The notes: generated by a model from the sequence alone, not told the origin. A stretch of DNA of 64,000 nucleotides from Terriglobales bacterium (GCA_035573675.1 DATMAB010000007.1:1-64000), one strand, 5' to 3'. Shown: positions 40,721-50,543, counted from the stretch's first letter. Made by a program: numbers and translations.

Positions 40721-42154
40721 CTAGTCCTGGTCGCTGTCCTTGGGGGTGTGGCCGGAAGGGCCGCTGCCAAATTCACCGCCGCGACGGATCTCGATGGAAC
40801 CGCGGTCGGCGGTGAGGCGGATGCGGCCGCCGCCCGAGCCCACGGACCCGGCGGCGCGAGCATTGCGGTCCTCGCGGCTGACCACCAGCTCACGGAAGTC
40901 GGTTTCGATCTCGCCGCGGTCGGCCGAAGCCTCCAGATGGAAGGCTGCGCCGCTGGGCAGCCAGAGCTGAATGGGCTCCTTGCTGTTGTCGATCGCAATG
41001 TTGCCGACGGGAAGCTTGGAGACGTGGACGCCCACTTCGCCGTTGCGATTCTCCAGGGTAAGGTCGCCGGCCAGGTCGTCGAGGTGAATGTCATAGGAGC
41101 GAGTGAGGATGCGGCTGGGCCCGGTGACGCCGTGGCCGCGCAGGTCGCCGGAGTCGAAGGTGACCTCGCCCTCGATCCTGGAAGTTTCAAAATCGGTGCG
41201 CGACGACTTGAAGCGCGCCGTCTTGGCGATGCGCGCGAAGGTGAGCGGGCCGGAGAACTCGCCGCGCAGCGTGAAGGCGCCGCCGATATCGCTGACCTGC
41301 ACCTCGTCGCCGCGGCCTTCGACGCTGAGGTCGCCGGAGACGCGCTCGGCGCGCAGGTCGCCGCCACGGAACTCGGCCTCGGCGTTGCCCTTGATCTCGG
41401 TCAGCGTGATGTCACCCCGATTGGTCTTCACCTTGACGGCAGCTTCACGGGACAACACCTCGATGTCACCGCGCAGGGTCATCAGGTCGACCGGGGCCCC
41501 GGGAGGCACAGAGATCTCCAGGTCGAGGCGGTCGGGCCCGGTCCAGCCCTGATTGGTTTCAATCGTCACCACGTCGCCGCTGACGGTGATCTTGGGGGAG
41601 AGGACGTCGCGGCGGCTTTCGGCTTCCGACTGCGAGCTGGCATAGACGATCTTGCGAACGTTGACGTGCATCGTGTTCGCCCCGCCGGGCACGACCTTGA
41701 TGTCGCCGCGGTCATAGGCCACCTTCAGCGTGCCGTTGGCAGGGAACGGCTGCTGCAGGGTGTCGGTGAACTCGTAGCGGCGGCCGAAGATGCCGGGGAA
41801 CTCGTCGCCAAAATCGATTTCGCCGCGCATGCGGTCCCAGTCGAACTTCCAGGCAGCGCTGGCCGTAAGGCCGCAGAGCACCAGGACGATCAGCAGGAAA
41901 ACGCCGCCGGCGCCGAGGCCGCGCGGGGTGTAGCCCTCGCGCTGGGCCTGGTAGTAGTCGATCAGCTTGGACACACCCCACAGAATGATGAGCACCGGCC
42001 AGAAGCGCGCGAACAACTCGAAGATGGGCAGGGGATAGCCCATGTTGCGGAGCAGAAAGAGCACACCGATGAGAATGAGCACCAGCGGGCCGAAAAACGA
42101 ACGGCGGTAGCGTGGAGCGGGCGCGGAAGCGGGAGTCGGGTTGGGAGCGGACAT
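40721..42154 (-). CDS. LiaF-like membrane domain plus DUF4097 adhesin-like protein
   Basis: Encodes 477 residues. Three membrane helices (about 20-36, 44-60 and 83-102) precede a beta-helix-like domain with repeated short strands (DLMTLRGDIEVLSREAAVKV, TNRGDITLTEIKGNAEAEF and others) typical of DUF4097, a family regarded as putative adhesins that occurs in envelope-stress regulators. The final 30 residues are Ser/Gly/Pro-rich. It is last in the sigma-factor operon, its ATG overlapping the preceding stop by ATGA. A sensing or membrane-protection role is inferred. Confidence 0.78.
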   Translation of the reverse strand: MSAPNPTPASAPAPRYRRSFFGPLVLILIGVLFLLRNMGYPLPIFELFARFWPVLIILWGVSKLIDYYQAQREGYTPRGLGAGGVFLLIVLVLCGLTASAAWKFDWDRMRGEIDFGDEFPGIFGRRYEFTDTLQQPFPANGTLKVAYDRGDIKVVPGGANTMHVNVRKIVYASSQSEAESRRDVLSPKITVSGDVVTIETNQGWTGPDRLDLEISVPPGAPVDLMTLRGDIEVLSREAAVKVKTNRGDITLTEIKGNAEAEFRGGDLRAERVSGDLSVEGRGDEVQVSDIGGAFTLRGEFSGPLTFARIAKTARFKSSRTDFETSRIEGEVTFDSGDLRGHGVTGPSRILTRSYDIHLDDLAGDLTLENRNGEVGVHVSKLPVGNIAIDNSKEPIQLWLPSGAAFHLEASADRGEIETDFRELVVSREDRNARAAGSVGSGGGRIRLTADRGSIEIRRGGEFGSGPSGHTPKDSDQD

Positions 42155-42462
42155 CAGTTCACCTGCGTGGGTGGATTCTGGTCGTGCGTGGAAGGCGTGG
42201 CGGGTGTGGCCGCAGCCGCCGGGGGCGGCGGGGTCGCCACCATATAGCGGTCGCGGTGCCCCTCAGCCGAGGCACTGGAGCGCAGGAAGATCATCAAGCC
42301 GGCCACAATCAGCAAGATGGGCCAGGACTCGCCGAAGTCGAAGCGAGTGTAGTTGGCCATCAGGAACAGGGCGCCCACGGTAATCAACATCACCGGGCCC
42401 ATGAGGCCGGAGCGGCGGCAGCGCTCACATCCGCAAGCCGGATTGGGTTTGTAACCGTTCAT
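42154..42462 (-). CDS. Small membrane protein with DUF5668-like segment
   Basis: Encodes 102 residues. Begins MNGYKPNPACGCERCRRSG (a Cys-rich start), then two hydrophobic segments around GPVMLITVGALFLMANYTRF and ILLIVAGLMIFLR, with a Pro/Ala/Thr tail. The repeated 'VGALFLMAN' hairpin is the same LiaF-N-like pattern found in its two neighbours. Strong GGGGAGG precedes the ATG. Start and stop both overlap neighbouring genes. Confidence 0.7.
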   Translation of the reverse strand: MNGYKPNPACGCERCRRSGLMGPVMLITVGALFLMANYTRFDFGESWPILLIVAGLMIFLRSSASAEGHRDRYMVATPPPPAAAATPATPSTHDQNPPTQVN

Positions 42463-43157
42463 GATTGCCTCCCCGCATCCGCACTCTGAGCGCGGCGGCG
42501 CAGCATCTGGATGCCCAGGGCGATGAGGATCACGGGCCACAACTTGCGCACGGCGCCGAAATACAAAATTCCCATGTTGGAGAGCAGGAAGAGTGTGCCC
42601 AGGCCGATGAGAATGATTGCGCCGATGGGAGCATTGGACGGCGCCGCGGTCACCGGCGCACCGGTCCCGCCGCTGATGCCGAGAGCCCGGTAGACGTTCA
42701 GGGGATCGGGCGTGGGCTGGCCCATCTGCTTGGCGCGGGCGGACCGGACAGCGTCGAAGATCTGGTAGAAGTAGTAGAAACCCATCGTGATCCCGAACAG
42801 CGGCGTTGCGCCATCGCCGTGCTCAATGGCGACAGCCAGCATGGCGAAGAACAGCATGTGCGCCAGGCCCTTGGCGTACTCGCCGTTGTAGACCGCTCCC
42901 AGGCCGAAAGGGAAGAATCCGGCCAGGATGCCGGCCACGGTTGGATTGGGGCCGGAAGCGGGCGGGGCCGCGGCCGTCGCGGCGACGAAGCCGGAAGCCG
43001 GAGCCGGGCCGGGCAGCGTGTGCTGCAGGCCGGCTACGATGCAATCCTCGCAGTAGATGACGCCACGAACATCACGCTTGCACTCTTCGCAGAGCGGCTT
43101 GCCGCAGGTGCGACAGTAGGCTGCGGCGGGCGTCTGAGTGTGGATGCTGCAGTTCAT
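42459..43157 (-). CDS. B-box-type zinc finger membrane protein
   Basis: Encodes 232 residues. An N-terminal zinc finger (CSIHTQTPAAAYCRTCGKPLCEECKRDVRGVIYCEDC) resembles a B-box, then an Ala/Pro linker, hydrophobic segments (about 73-130) and a C-terminal pair APIGAIILIGLGTLFLLSNMG and VILIALGIQML like the LiaF N-terminal region. It overlaps the anti-sigma gene and the following gene by four bases each. Function is unknown, but the operon layout suggests it works in the same membrane-signalling system. Confidence 0.75.
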   Translation of the reverse strand: MNCSIHTQTPAAAYCRTCGKPLCEECKRDVRGVIYCEDCIVAGLQHTLPGPAPASGFVAATAAAPPASGPNPTVAGILAGFFPFGLGAVYNGEYAKGLAHMLFFAMLAVAIEHGDGATPLFGITMGFYYFYQIFDAVRSARAKQMGQPTPDPLNVYRALGISGGTGAPVTAAPSNAPIGAIILIGLGTLFLLSNMGILYFGAVRKLWPVILIALGIQMLRRRAQSADAGRQS

Positions 43158-43927
43158 GAAGTGCTCCTGTTGTCCTGGATGGAAGTGACCCCCTGCGGAC
43201 CCCTCTCCGCAGACGCCAGGGTCACCCCCAGGTCGTGGCGGTCATGGCCGGGCGGGCCGAGCACGCGGCTGGTGTTGTGCCGGTCGCGCTCGGCTGGCGG
43301 CTGGTTCTGGTCCTGCTGTTGTTGTCGCTGCTGCTCCTGATCTTCCTGCTCGTCAGTGCCGGCCGCCTTGCGCAGCGCGTCAATACGGGTCTGGAGTTCG
43401 TAGACCAGCCGCAGGTTGTCGTAGTAGCGCGTGACGCGTGCGCTGGTTTCGTAGTAGTGGCGCTCCAAGCTCTGGGCGATGGCGCTGGGGCGCAGGTCGG
43501 CCAGGCGGATGCTGGCGATCCTCACCCCGGCCACGTTCAGCAGCAGGGAAATGGAGAAGAAAGCCATGCCGAACGACATGGCGAAGCGGGGCTGGCGCAC
43601 CGGAGCCAGCAGGCTGGCGAACCAGCCGCGGGCGCGCTCGCTCCAGGGAACGGCGGCCTCGCGCGCAGCCAGTTCGCTGGGCACGAAGCCGGTGGTAGCC
43701 ATGAGGATGTTGCGGGCCAGGCCGGCCGGAGGCTCAACCTCGTCCAGTCTGGCCAGCAGGTTGTAGCCGTCCAGGGCCTCGGTGTAGAGCAGGCCGCAAC
43801 GCGCGCAGGAAGCAGCGTGGGCCTGGAAGCGTCCCCGGAGGGAGGGTTCCAGAGCGCTCTCCACGGCCTCGGCCAGCAGCGCTTCGAACTCGCTGCAGGG
43901 CATCGCGAATTGGTCCTGTCCGCTCAT
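43154..43927 (-). CDS. Anti-sigma factor with zinc-binding ZAS-type domain
   Basis: Encodes 257 residues. The N-terminal domain carries the HAASCARC (H-x3-C-x2-C) zinc motif of anti-sigma factors, with an upstream Cys in CSEFEALL. A single membrane helix (about 118-138) separates it from a periplasmic or cytoplasmic C-terminal coil rich in Gln and Glu (QEDQEQQRQQQQDQNQ). It would hold the ECF sigma factor encoded directly upstream; the sigma stop and its ATG share one base. The start is at 43927. Confidence 0.85.
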   Translation of the reverse strand: MSGQDQFAMPCSEFEALLAEAVESALEPSLRGRFQAHAASCARCGLLYTEALDGYNLLARLDEVEPPAGLARNILMATTGFVPSELAAREAAVPWSERARGWFASLLAPVRQPRFAMSFGMAFFSISLLLNVAGVRIASIRLADLRPSAIAQSLERHYYETSARVTRYYDNLRLVYELQTRIDALRKAAGTDEQEDQEQQRQQQQDQNQPPAERDRHNTSRVLGPPGHDRHDLGVTLASAERGPQGVTSIQDNRSTS

Positions 43928-44526
43928 CAACTGACCTGCTTATAGGTACGCTGCAAAAGGCGTGCCAGTTCCGCACGCCCGCGATTGATGCGGGATTTGA
44001 CCGTCCCCTCCGGGACCTTCAGAGCCTGGGCAATTTCCTTATAGTCCATGTCCTGGAGGTCGCGCAGGATGACGGCTTCGCGCAATTCCGGGGAAAGCTT
44101 TTGTAGCGCCTGGTGAATCTTCTCGCGGGCCTCGCGGGCTTCGATGCCCTGCTCGGGCCCGCGGGCCGGGTCTTCCAGGCGCTCGCCGGCGGTGGGAGCT
44201 TCCGGCTCGGCGGAAGGGGCGGCGTCGAGGGAGTCGGTGACGCGGTCATGCTTGCTGCGCCGGAAGTGGTCCACCAGCAGGTTGCGGGTCATGGCAGTGA
44301 GCCAGGCGGCAAAGGAGCCGCGCTCGGCGTCAAAACTGGCCAGCGTCCGGTACACCTTGATGAAGACTTCCTGTGTGAGATCTTCGGCGTCGTGCGCAGA
44401 GCCGGTAAAGCGATAGCAGAGGTTATACACCCGCCGGTTGTGGGAACGAACGAATTCCTCCCAGGCCACGGCATCGCCGGCCAGGCATCGCCGGATCAGC
44501 GCTGCGACGGCTTGGGTATCCTCCAA
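43927..44526 (-). CDS. ECF (RpoE-type) RNA polymerase sigma factor
   Basis: Encodes 199 residues. Region 2 (about 22-90: FVRSHNRRVYNLCYRFTGSAHDAEDLTQEVFIKVYRTL) and region 4 (about 145-195: ELREAVILRDLQDMDYKEIAQALKVPEGTVKSRINRGR) are joined by a charged linker lacking region 3, as in the ECF group. The start is TTG at 44526 with a nearby GGGAG. It heads a five-gene operon that includes its anti-sigma factor. The target promoters are not visible; the operon itself may be self-controlled. Confidence 0.92.
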   Translation of the reverse strand: MEDTQAVAALIRRCLAGDAVAWEEFVRSHNRRVYNLCYRFTGSAHDAEDLTQEVFIKVYRTLASFDAERGSFAAWLTAMTRNLLVDHFRRSKHDRVTDSLDAAPSAEPEAPTAGERLEDPARGPEQGIEAREAREKIHQALQKLSPELREAVILRDLQDMDYKEIAQALKVPEGTVKSRINRGRAELARLLQRTYKQVS

Positions 44527-44879
44527 CCGGCACTCCCTGCGAACTCCGGTCCAGCGTTCTTATGGATGGGTACGAAATCCGGGAGACGAAAGTTCGCCCG
44601 CAATTTGGTCTGGGAAAGGCATTGTAACAGCCGGAAGAAGGGGAGTCAGTGAGGGGAAGAAAAGGGAAAGGCCGCCTTCTCCAGGGACTAAAGCCCGAAT
44701 TCTTTTCGTCCTCTGCTCGGCACGGCTGAAGCCGTTCCCTGATACGGGGCAACCGCCGGGACGCCGGCGCAGCCATGCCAGCCCACGGGATCCCTCGTCC
44801 GCGGTCGCGACTCCGGATGGCAAACCAGGAATCTGCGAACCGCGAACCGCGAACTGAGAACTGAGAACTGAGAACTGCT
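44527..44879. other. Repeat-rich intergenic region upstream of the sigma factor gene
   Basis: No gene is seen. It contains one REP2-type unit (ACTAAAGCCCG near 44687 and GGCACGGCTGAAGCCG near 44718, then CCTGATACGG) and a tandem-word array of GCGAACCGCGAACTGAGAACTGAGAACTG type (44836-44878). Confidence 0.75.
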
Positions 44880-46130
44880 TTACTCCGATGTGAAGTAGTC
44901 CACGGCCACCGGATTCTCGAACAGGGAGAAGTCGCGGGTGACAACGGTGATGCCGCTTTCGGTGACGAAATAGCGCTGGCGGTCGGCTTCCGGGTCGTAG
45001 CCGATCTCGGTGCCCTCGGGGATGTGCACGTCGCGGTCGATGATGGCGCGGCGAATGCGACAACGGCGGCCGATATTCACGTGCGAGAAGACGATGCTGG
45101 AATCGACCTCGGAGTAGGAGTTCACGCGCACATCGGGGGAAAGCACGCTGTTGCGGACCACGCCGCCGGAGACGATGCAGCCCATGGAGACGACGGAGTC
45201 GATGGCGGTGCCCATGCGGCCGGGGTCGCCGAAAACGAACTTGGCCGGCGGATACTGGCGCTGGAACGTGCGAATGGGCCAGGCCTTGTCGTAGAGGTTG
45301 AAGACGGGCTCGACTGCGACCAGGTCCATGTTGGCTTCGTAGTAGGCCTCCAGCGTCCCCACGTCCCGCCAATACAGGGCTTCCTTCCTGTTCTCGTCGA
45401 TGAAGTTGTAGGAGTAGACCTTGTAGTCCGCGACCATGCGGGGAAGGATGTCGTGGCCGAAGTCGTGCGAGGAGGCCGGGTCTTCCGCGTCCTTGAGCAG
45501 CACCGGCAGGAGCACGTCGGTGTTGAAGAGATAGACGCCCATCGAAGCGGAGATCTTTTCCGGGTGGTAGGGCGAGCGGACCGAGGTTTCCTTGGGCTTC
45601 TCCAGAAAGCCGCGGATGCGGCCGCTGCCATCCACATCGGTGACACCGAAGCGGTGGCACTCGGCGGGATCGACGAGGATGGTGGCTACGGTGACGTCGG
45701 CGCCGGAGTCGTTATGCTGCTCGAGCATCAGGCCGTAGTTCATCTTGTAGATGTGGTCGCCGGAGAGAATGAGCACGTGCTTGGGCTGCTCCGACCCGAT
45801 GGAATAGATGTTCTGGTAGACGGCGTCCGCCGTGCCCAGGTACCAGTTCTCGCTTACCCGCTTCATGGGAGGCAGAATCTCGATGAACTCGCCCAGATCG
45901 CGGGAGACGACGTTCCATCCCTCGCGGATGTGACGGTTGAGAGACAGGGCCTTGTACTGGGTGAGGATGAAGATGTGGCGCAGGTCGGAGTTGATGCAGT
46001 TGGAAAGCGTGACGTCGATAATGCGGTAGATGCCCCCGAAGGTGACGGCGGGCTTGGCGCGGTCGCGGGTGAGAGGATACAGGCGTTCGCCGGCGCCTCC
46101 GGCCAGCAAGACTCCGAGCGTGTCCTTCAT
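44880..46130 (-). CDS. glgC: Glucose-1-phosphate adenylyltransferase (ADP-glucose pyrophosphorylase)
   Basis: Encodes 416 residues. Makes ADP-glucose for glycogen or trehalose synthesis. The nucleotidyltransferase start LGVLLAGGAGERLYPLTRDRAKPAVTFGG, GIYRIIDVTLSNCINSDLR and a C-terminal left-handed beta-helix are standard. The ATG at 46130 is chosen by homology; a longer frame to 46286 is only GC-rich leader. The gene is divergent from the small membrane protein gene at 46348. Confidence 0.94.
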   Translation of the reverse strand: MKDTLGVLLAGGAGERLYPLTRDRAKPAVTFGGIYRIIDVTLSNCINSDLRHIFILTQYKALSLNRHIREGWNVVSRDLGEFIEILPPMKRVSENWYLGTADAVYQNIYSIGSEQPKHVLILSGDHIYKMNYGLMLEQHNDSGADVTVATILVDPAECHRFGVTDVDGSGRIRGFLEKPKETSVRSPYHPEKISASMGVYLFNTDVLLPVLLKDAEDPASSHDFGHDILPRMVADYKVYSYNFIDENRKEALYWRDVGTLEAYYEANMDLVAVEPVFNLYDKAWPIRTFQRQYPPAKFVFGDPGRMGTAIDSVVSMGCIVSGGVVRNSVLSPDVRVNSYSEVDSSIVFSHVNIGRRCRIRRAIIDRDVHIPEGTEIGYDPEADRQRYFVTESGITVVTRDFSLFENPVAVDYFTSE

Positions 46131-46347
46131 GATGGCTGCCGTCGCGGGCCGTGCCGTGCGCTCCCGGTGAAGTCTCGACCGGAAGCGCGCGACCAGGGTG
46201 GAAACTCGATGGTACCACAGCGGGTGCGAACGCTTGCGCGAGGGAGAGCTGGGCTTTCCCCTGCGCTTTGGCTGGCGAGCCGGCATGTGAGCGGGGGCGG
46301 AGACGGCAACTTACAGCGCGCCAGGACAAACCGGTTACAATGCGGCC

Positions 46348-46668
46348 GTGAGGCCCTCTTCCAGCGCGCGTGAGGCGGCGCGGCTGATCGTGGCCGGGCG
46401 GCGCCATCCGTTGCTGGCGGCGGTGTGGGGAGCCCTGCGTGGCGCGGTGGCGGCTACCCTCGACGCGCTGCGGCGGCTGGGCCTGGAGATTGCCGGCTTC
46501 TTCTTTGTGGTGTTCGCAATTTTCGGAATGGGCGCAGGGTGGCGCGAGTACCAGGCCTACCGGGAAACCGGCATCGGCGAGATGCGGCTGGCGGTGACCG
46601 CAGCCTTCGTGATCGCGTTTCTTTGGTTCGGCGTGAGTTCCTTCCTGCGAGCGCGGCGAAAGGATTGA
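46348..46668 (+). CDS. Small two-helix membrane protein
   Basis: Encodes 106 residues from a GTG start. Two hydrophobic helices (about 47-63 and 82-98) flank [16 protein letters not shown]. The stop overlaps the ATG of the mutase gene (TGATG), so the two are probably coupled. No family was recognised. The 217-bp gap to glgC contains no further gene. Confidence 0.6.
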   Translation: MRPSSSAREAARLIVAGRRHPLLAAVWGALRGAVAATLDALRRLGLEIAGFFFVVFAIFGMGAGWREYQAYRETGIGEMRLAVTAAFVIAFLWFGVSSFLRARRKD

Positions 46669-48293
46669 TGGCCAGGAAGACCAGGACACCGGAGAAGGCA
46701 TTCGAGCGGGCCGTGCCGAAGGAATCGCCGGCACGCATCGAGCCGCAACCCCTCTACACGCCCGCGGACCTGGAAAACTGGGACTACGAGCGCGACGTCG
46801 GCTACCCCGGCGAGTTTCCCTACACGCGCGGGGTACAGACCACGATGTACCGCGGGCGGTTGTGGACCATGCGGCAGTATGCGGGCATGGGCGACGCGGA
46901 AGAATCCAACCGCCGCTACCGCTACCTGCTCGAGCACGGCACCACCGGTCTTTCGGTCGCGTTCGACCTGCCCACGCAGATGGGCATGGACTCCGATCAC
47001 CCCATGGCCCTGGGCGAGGTGGGCAAAGTGGGCGTGGCCATCGACTCGATCGAAGACATGCAGCGGCTGTTCGAGGGCATCGACCTGACGAAGATTTCCA
47101 CTTCGATGACCATCAATGCCACGGCGGCCATCCTCCTGGCGCTGTATGTGGCGGTGGCCCGGCGACAGGGAGCCGACCTGCGCAAACTCTCGGGCACGGT
47201 GCAGAACGACGTGCTGAAGGAATACATCGCGCGGGGGACGTACATCTATCCGCCGCAGCAGGCCATGCGCATCATCACCGACATGTTCGCGTGGGCGAAC
47301 GGCGAGGTGCCGGAGTGGAACGTGATCTCCGTTTCCGGCTACCACATGCGGGAAGCGGGCTCGACGGCTGTGCAGGAGGTGGCGTTCACGCTGGGCAACG
47401 CCATGACCTACGTGGAGGCGGCGCTGCGCGCGGGCCTGGACGTGGACCGGTTCGCGCCCCGCATCTCGTTCTTCTTCAACGCGCACAACAACGTGCTGGA
47501 GGAGGTGGCGAAGTACCGGGCGGCGCGGCGCATGTGGGCGCGCATCATGCGGGAGCGGTTCCGGGCGAAGAATCCCCGGTCGGAGATGCTGCGCTTCCAT
47601 ACCCAGACGGCGGGCTCGACGCTGACGGCGCAGCAGCCGGAGATCAACATCGTGCGCACCACGCTGCAGGCGGTGGCGGCGGTGCTGGGCGGCACGCAGT
47701 CGCTGCACACCAACAGCTACGACGAGGCGCTGGGCCTGCCGACGGAAGACGCGGCGCGTATCGCGCTGCGCACGCAGCAGATCGTGGCCTACGAATCGGG
47801 AGTGGCCAATACCATCGATCCGCTGGCGGGGTCGTATTACATCGAGGCCATGACCAACGCCATCGAGGAGCGGGCCACGGCGTACCTGGAGAAGATCGAG
47901 GCCATGGGCGGCATGCTGCGCGCCATCGAGCGTGGCTACGTGCAGCAGGAGATCCAGAACGCGGCCTACGAATATCAGCGCGCGGTGGAAGGCCAGGAAG
48001 CCATCGTGGTGGGCGTGAACCGTTTTACGGTGGAGGAAGAACGCTCAGTGCCGGTGCAGCGCGTGGACGAGGCGCTGGAGCGCCAGCAAGTGGAACGCCT
48101 GCGGGCGCTGCGGGCACGCCGCGATGCAGCCAGGTGGAAAGCCGCGCTGGCGGGCATCGAGGCGGCCGCCGCAGGGGGTGAAAACCTGATGCCGCGCATC
48201 CTGGAAGCGGTAGAAAGCTACGCCACGGTGGGCGAGATCTCCGATGCCATGCGCCGCGTGTTCGGCGAGCACAAGGAGACGGTGGTCATCTAG
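46668..48293 (+). CDS. mcmA: Methylmalonyl-CoA mutase-type large subunit (no B12 domain)
   Basis: Encodes 541 residues with the catalytic barrel of the B12-dependent acyl-CoA mutases: [65 protein letters not shown] and [18 protein letters not shown]. Tyr in RQYAG favours methylmalonyl-CoA over isobutyryl-CoA, which has Phe there. There is no C-terminal cobalamin domain, so a separate small subunit must exist; it is not in this window. With the fad and gcv genes it fits acyl-CoA and amino-acid catabolism. Substrate preference needs experiment. Confidence 0.88.
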   Translation: MARKTRTPEKAFERAVPKESPARIEPQPLYTPADLENWDYERDVGYPGEFPYTRGVQTTMYRGRLWTMRQYAGMGDAEESNRRYRYLLEHGTTGLSVAFDLPTQMGMDSDHPMALGEVGKVGVAIDSIEDMQRLFEGIDLTKISTSMTINATAAILLALYVAVARRQGADLRKLSGTVQNDVLKEYIARGTYIYPPQQAMRIITDMFAWANGEVPEWNVISVSGYHMREAGSTAVQEVAFTLGNAMTYVEAALRAGLDVDRFAPRISFFFNAHNNVLEEVAKYRAARRMWARIMRERFRAKNPRSEMLRFHTQTAGSTLTAQQPEINIVRTTLQAVAAVLGGTQSLHTNSYDEALGLPTEDAARIALRTQQIVAYESGVANTIDPLAGSYYIEAMTNAIEERATAYLEKIEAMGGMLRAIERGYVQQEIQNAAYEYQRAVEGQEAIVVGVNRFTVEEERSVPVQRVDEALERQQVERLRALRARRDAARWKAALAGIEAAAAGGENLMPRILEAVESYATVGEISDAMRRVFGEHKETVVI

Positions 48294-48336
48294 CCGGACA
48301 AGGGTCCATGTCGTTTTTTCCTTCTTCGCGGTCCCA

Positions 48337-49533
48337 ATGATGCGCGTGCCAGGGTCAGTGGAGAGCGCCTGGCGGCGGTTCCGGCAGCGGACATACGCCG
48401 GCTATTTCGCCGCGGTCGCGGGCGTGGGCCTGGTGACGCTGCTGCTGGCGCCCTTCTACTACCGGATCGATTCGGTGGTGGCGGCAGTGTTGCTGCTGAT
48501 GGTGGTGCTGCTGGTGGCCACCGGGTTCGGGAGCCGGCCGGCCTTGCTGGCGTCGCTGCTGGGCATGGCGTACCTGAACTTCTTCTTCCTGCCCGGCTTC
48601 GAGTTCGCCCTCGCCCAACCTGACGACTGGGTGGCGCTGATGGCGTTCCTGGTGACCTCGGTGACGGTGGGCGAGCTGTCGTCGAAGGCGCAGCGACGGG
48701 CGCAGGAGGCCGAGGCCGGGCAGCGGAAGATCGGGCAGCTCTACGAGGAACTGCAAGGCGCGTTCGATCGCGCCAGCCATGCCGAGGCCCTGCGGCAGAG
48801 CGAACAGTTGAAGTCGGCGCTGCTGGACGCGGTGACGCATGACCTGCGCACGCCGCTGACTTCCATCAAGGCTTCAGTGACCACGCTGCTGCAGGAAGGG
48901 CGTGCTCCCAGGGAAGGCTTGAAGTCGGAGGGCCGCCGCGAACTGCTGCAGGTGATCAACGAAGAAGCCGACCGGCTGAACCATTTCATCGAGGGCCTAG
49001 TGGAGATGGCGCGCATCGAAGCGGGCGACATCGCGGCCCGCCGCGTCTGGAGCACGACCGAAGAAATCGTGAAGGCAGCCCTGGGGCGCGCCGAGCCGCT
49101 GCTGCGCGAGCATCGCGTGGAGGTGGGCGTCGAAGGAGGAACGCCGCCCCTGCGGGTGGAGCCGAGAGCCATCGCCCAAGTCATCTTCACGCTGCTGGAG
49201 AACGCCAGCCAGTACGCACCGCCGGGAACGCGCATCCAAGTCCAGGTGAAGAAGTCGGCGAGTGGGGTGGAATTCGCCGTGGAGGATGAGGGGCCGGGCA
49301 TCCCCGAGACGCAGCGCGAGCGCGTGTTCGAGAAGTTCTACCGCGCCAGCGCCGCAGAGAGAGCCGGAGCCGGGCGGCCGGGCGGGATCGGGATGGGGCT
49401 GGCAATCGCGCGCGGCATCGTACACGCGCACGGCGGCGTCATCCGCGCGGAACCGGCGAGGGCTGGAACCGGGACCCGCGTGGTCTTTATGCTCCCCGTG
49501 GAGGCGGGCGTGGAACCGGCCGAAACGCAATGA
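48337..49533 (+). CDS. KdpD-like sensor histidine kinase (DUF4118)
   Basis: Encodes 398 residues. Four membrane helices (about 20-105) form a DUF4118 region as in KdpD, then HisKA (SEQLKSALLDAVTHDLRTPLTSIKAS, His in THDLRTP) and an HATPase domain (ENASQYAPPG, DEGPGIPETQRERVFEKFYR, GGIGMGLAIARGI). The N-terminal KdpD cytosolic and USP domains are absent. It overlaps the response regulator gene by ATGA. No kdpFABC genes are nearby, so the signal may not be potassium. Confidence 0.87.
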   Translation: MMRVPGSVESAWRRFRQRTYAGYFAAVAGVGLVTLLLAPFYYRIDSVVAAVLLLMVVLLVATGFGSRPALLASLLGMAYLNFFFLPGFEFALAQPDDWVALMAFLVTSVTVGELSSKAQRRAQEAEAGQRKIGQLYEELQGAFDRASHAEALRQSEQLKSALLDAVTHDLRTPLTSIKASVTTLLQEGRAPREGLKSEGRRELLQVINEEADRLNHFIEGLVEMARIEAGDIAARRVWSTTEEIVKAALGRAEPLLREHRVEVGVEGGTPPLRVEPRAIAQVIFTLLENASQYAPPGTRIQVQVKKSASGVEFAVEDEGPGIPETQRERVFEKFYRASAAERAGAGRPGGIGMGLAIARGIVHAHGGVIRAEPARAGTGTRVVFMLPVEAGVEPAETQ

Positions 49534-50228
49534 GCAGCGAACTGCCGCGCATCCTGGTGGTGGACGACGAACCGCAGATCACGCGCGTGCTGCGCGCCGG
49601 ACTGAGCGCCGGCGGCTACGCGGTGCGCACCGCGGCCGACGGCGAAGCGGCGCTGGAGTTGTTCCACGACTGGTCGCCGCACCTGGTCATCACCGACCTT
49701 TCCATGCCCAACCTGGCCGGGCTGGAGCTGTGCCGGAGGCTGCGCCAGGTGTCCTGCGCGCCGATTATCGTGCTTTCGGTGAAGCAGGAGGAAGCCACCA
49801 AAATCGAGGCGCTGGATGCGGGCGCTGATGACTACGTGACCAAGCCGTTCGGCATGGACGAGTTACTGGCGCGGGTGCGGGCGGCGCTGCGCCGGGCGCC
49901 ACCGGGGACGCACGAGCAGGTGACCGTGCTCGAGGCAGGTGAGTTCCGCATCGACCTGGAGGCGCGTGCCGTGCTGGTCGCTGGCAGGGAAGTGCACCTC
50001 ACGCCCAAGGAGTACGACCTGCTGGTCTACCTGATGCGGCACGCCGGGAAGGTGCTGACCCATAAGACATTGCTCGCGGCCATCTGGGGAGGGGCCTACG
50101 TGGGACAGACGGAATCGCTGCGCGTGCTGGTGGCCGCCCTGCGCAAGAAGCTGGAACGCGATCCGGCGTCACCCAGGTACATCCTCACCGAGCCCTGGAT
50201 CGGCTACCGGTTCGAGCCCGGAGCCTGA
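49530..50228 (+). CDS. OmpR/KdpE-family response regulator
   Basis: Encodes 232 residues: receiver domain (about 5-120) with VDDEPQ, phosphoacceptor Asp in VITDLSMPN, Ser/Thr in VLSVKQ and Lys in VTKPFG, then a winged-helix DNA-binding domain (EYDLLVYLMRHAGKVLTHKTLL, LRVLVAALRKKLE, YRFEPGA). The partner kinase is encoded immediately upstream. The closest named relatives are KdpE proteins. Confidence 0.9.
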   Translation: MSSELPRILVVDDEPQITRVLRAGLSAGGYAVRTAADGEAALELFHDWSPHLVITDLSMPNLAGLELCRRLRQVSCAPIIVLSVKQEEATKIEALDAGADDYVTKPFGMDELLARVRAALRRAPPGTHEQVTVLEAGEFRIDLEARAVLVAGREVHLTPKEYDLLVYLMRHAGKVLTHKTLLAAIWGGAYVGQTESLRVLVAALRKKLERDPASPRYILTEPWIGYRFEPGA

Positions 50229-50333
50229 GCCGTCGGGTCCTGCAAGCTTACGATTTTTTTATTTCTTCCTTACGCCCTTCTTGGCGGCGGATTGCTAGCG
50301 TGGATAGCCGAAAGGAGGGTTTGAAACCCACAT

Positions 50334-50543
50334 ATGAAAAAGACGCTGATCACCATCTCGGCATGCCTGCTGGCGTTGACGCTGGCCACCCCCGGCTTTG
50401 CCAGCAAGAAGAAAAAGGCGGAGGAGAGCACCACCACCAGCAGCGAGACTCAGCAGAGCTCGACGAACACCAAGAAGTCCACCAAGAAGGCCAGCAAGAA
50501 GTCGCAGGAACAGAAGTCGGGCGAAGCGCCCAAGAGCCAGTAG
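50334..50543 (+). CDS. Small exported Lys/Ser-rich protein
   Basis: Encodes 69 residues: a signal peptide (1-23, ending PGFAS) followed by a low-complexity stretch of Lys, Ser, Thr and Gln (KKKAEESTTTSSETQQSSTN and so on). AAAGGAGG sits upstream at the usual distance, and a perfect terminator follows the gene, so it is very likely expressed. No domain or known family. A cation-rich envelope protein is possible. Confidence 0.65.
   Translation: MKKTLITISACLLALTLATPGFASKKKKAEESTTTSSETQQSSTNTKKSTKKASKKSQEQKSGEAPKSQ

Noticed and set aside
48337-50228. Potassium-sensing kdpDE system
   Set aside because: The kinase lacks the KdpD N-terminal domains, and no kdpFABC genes are present, so the specific role was not assigned.
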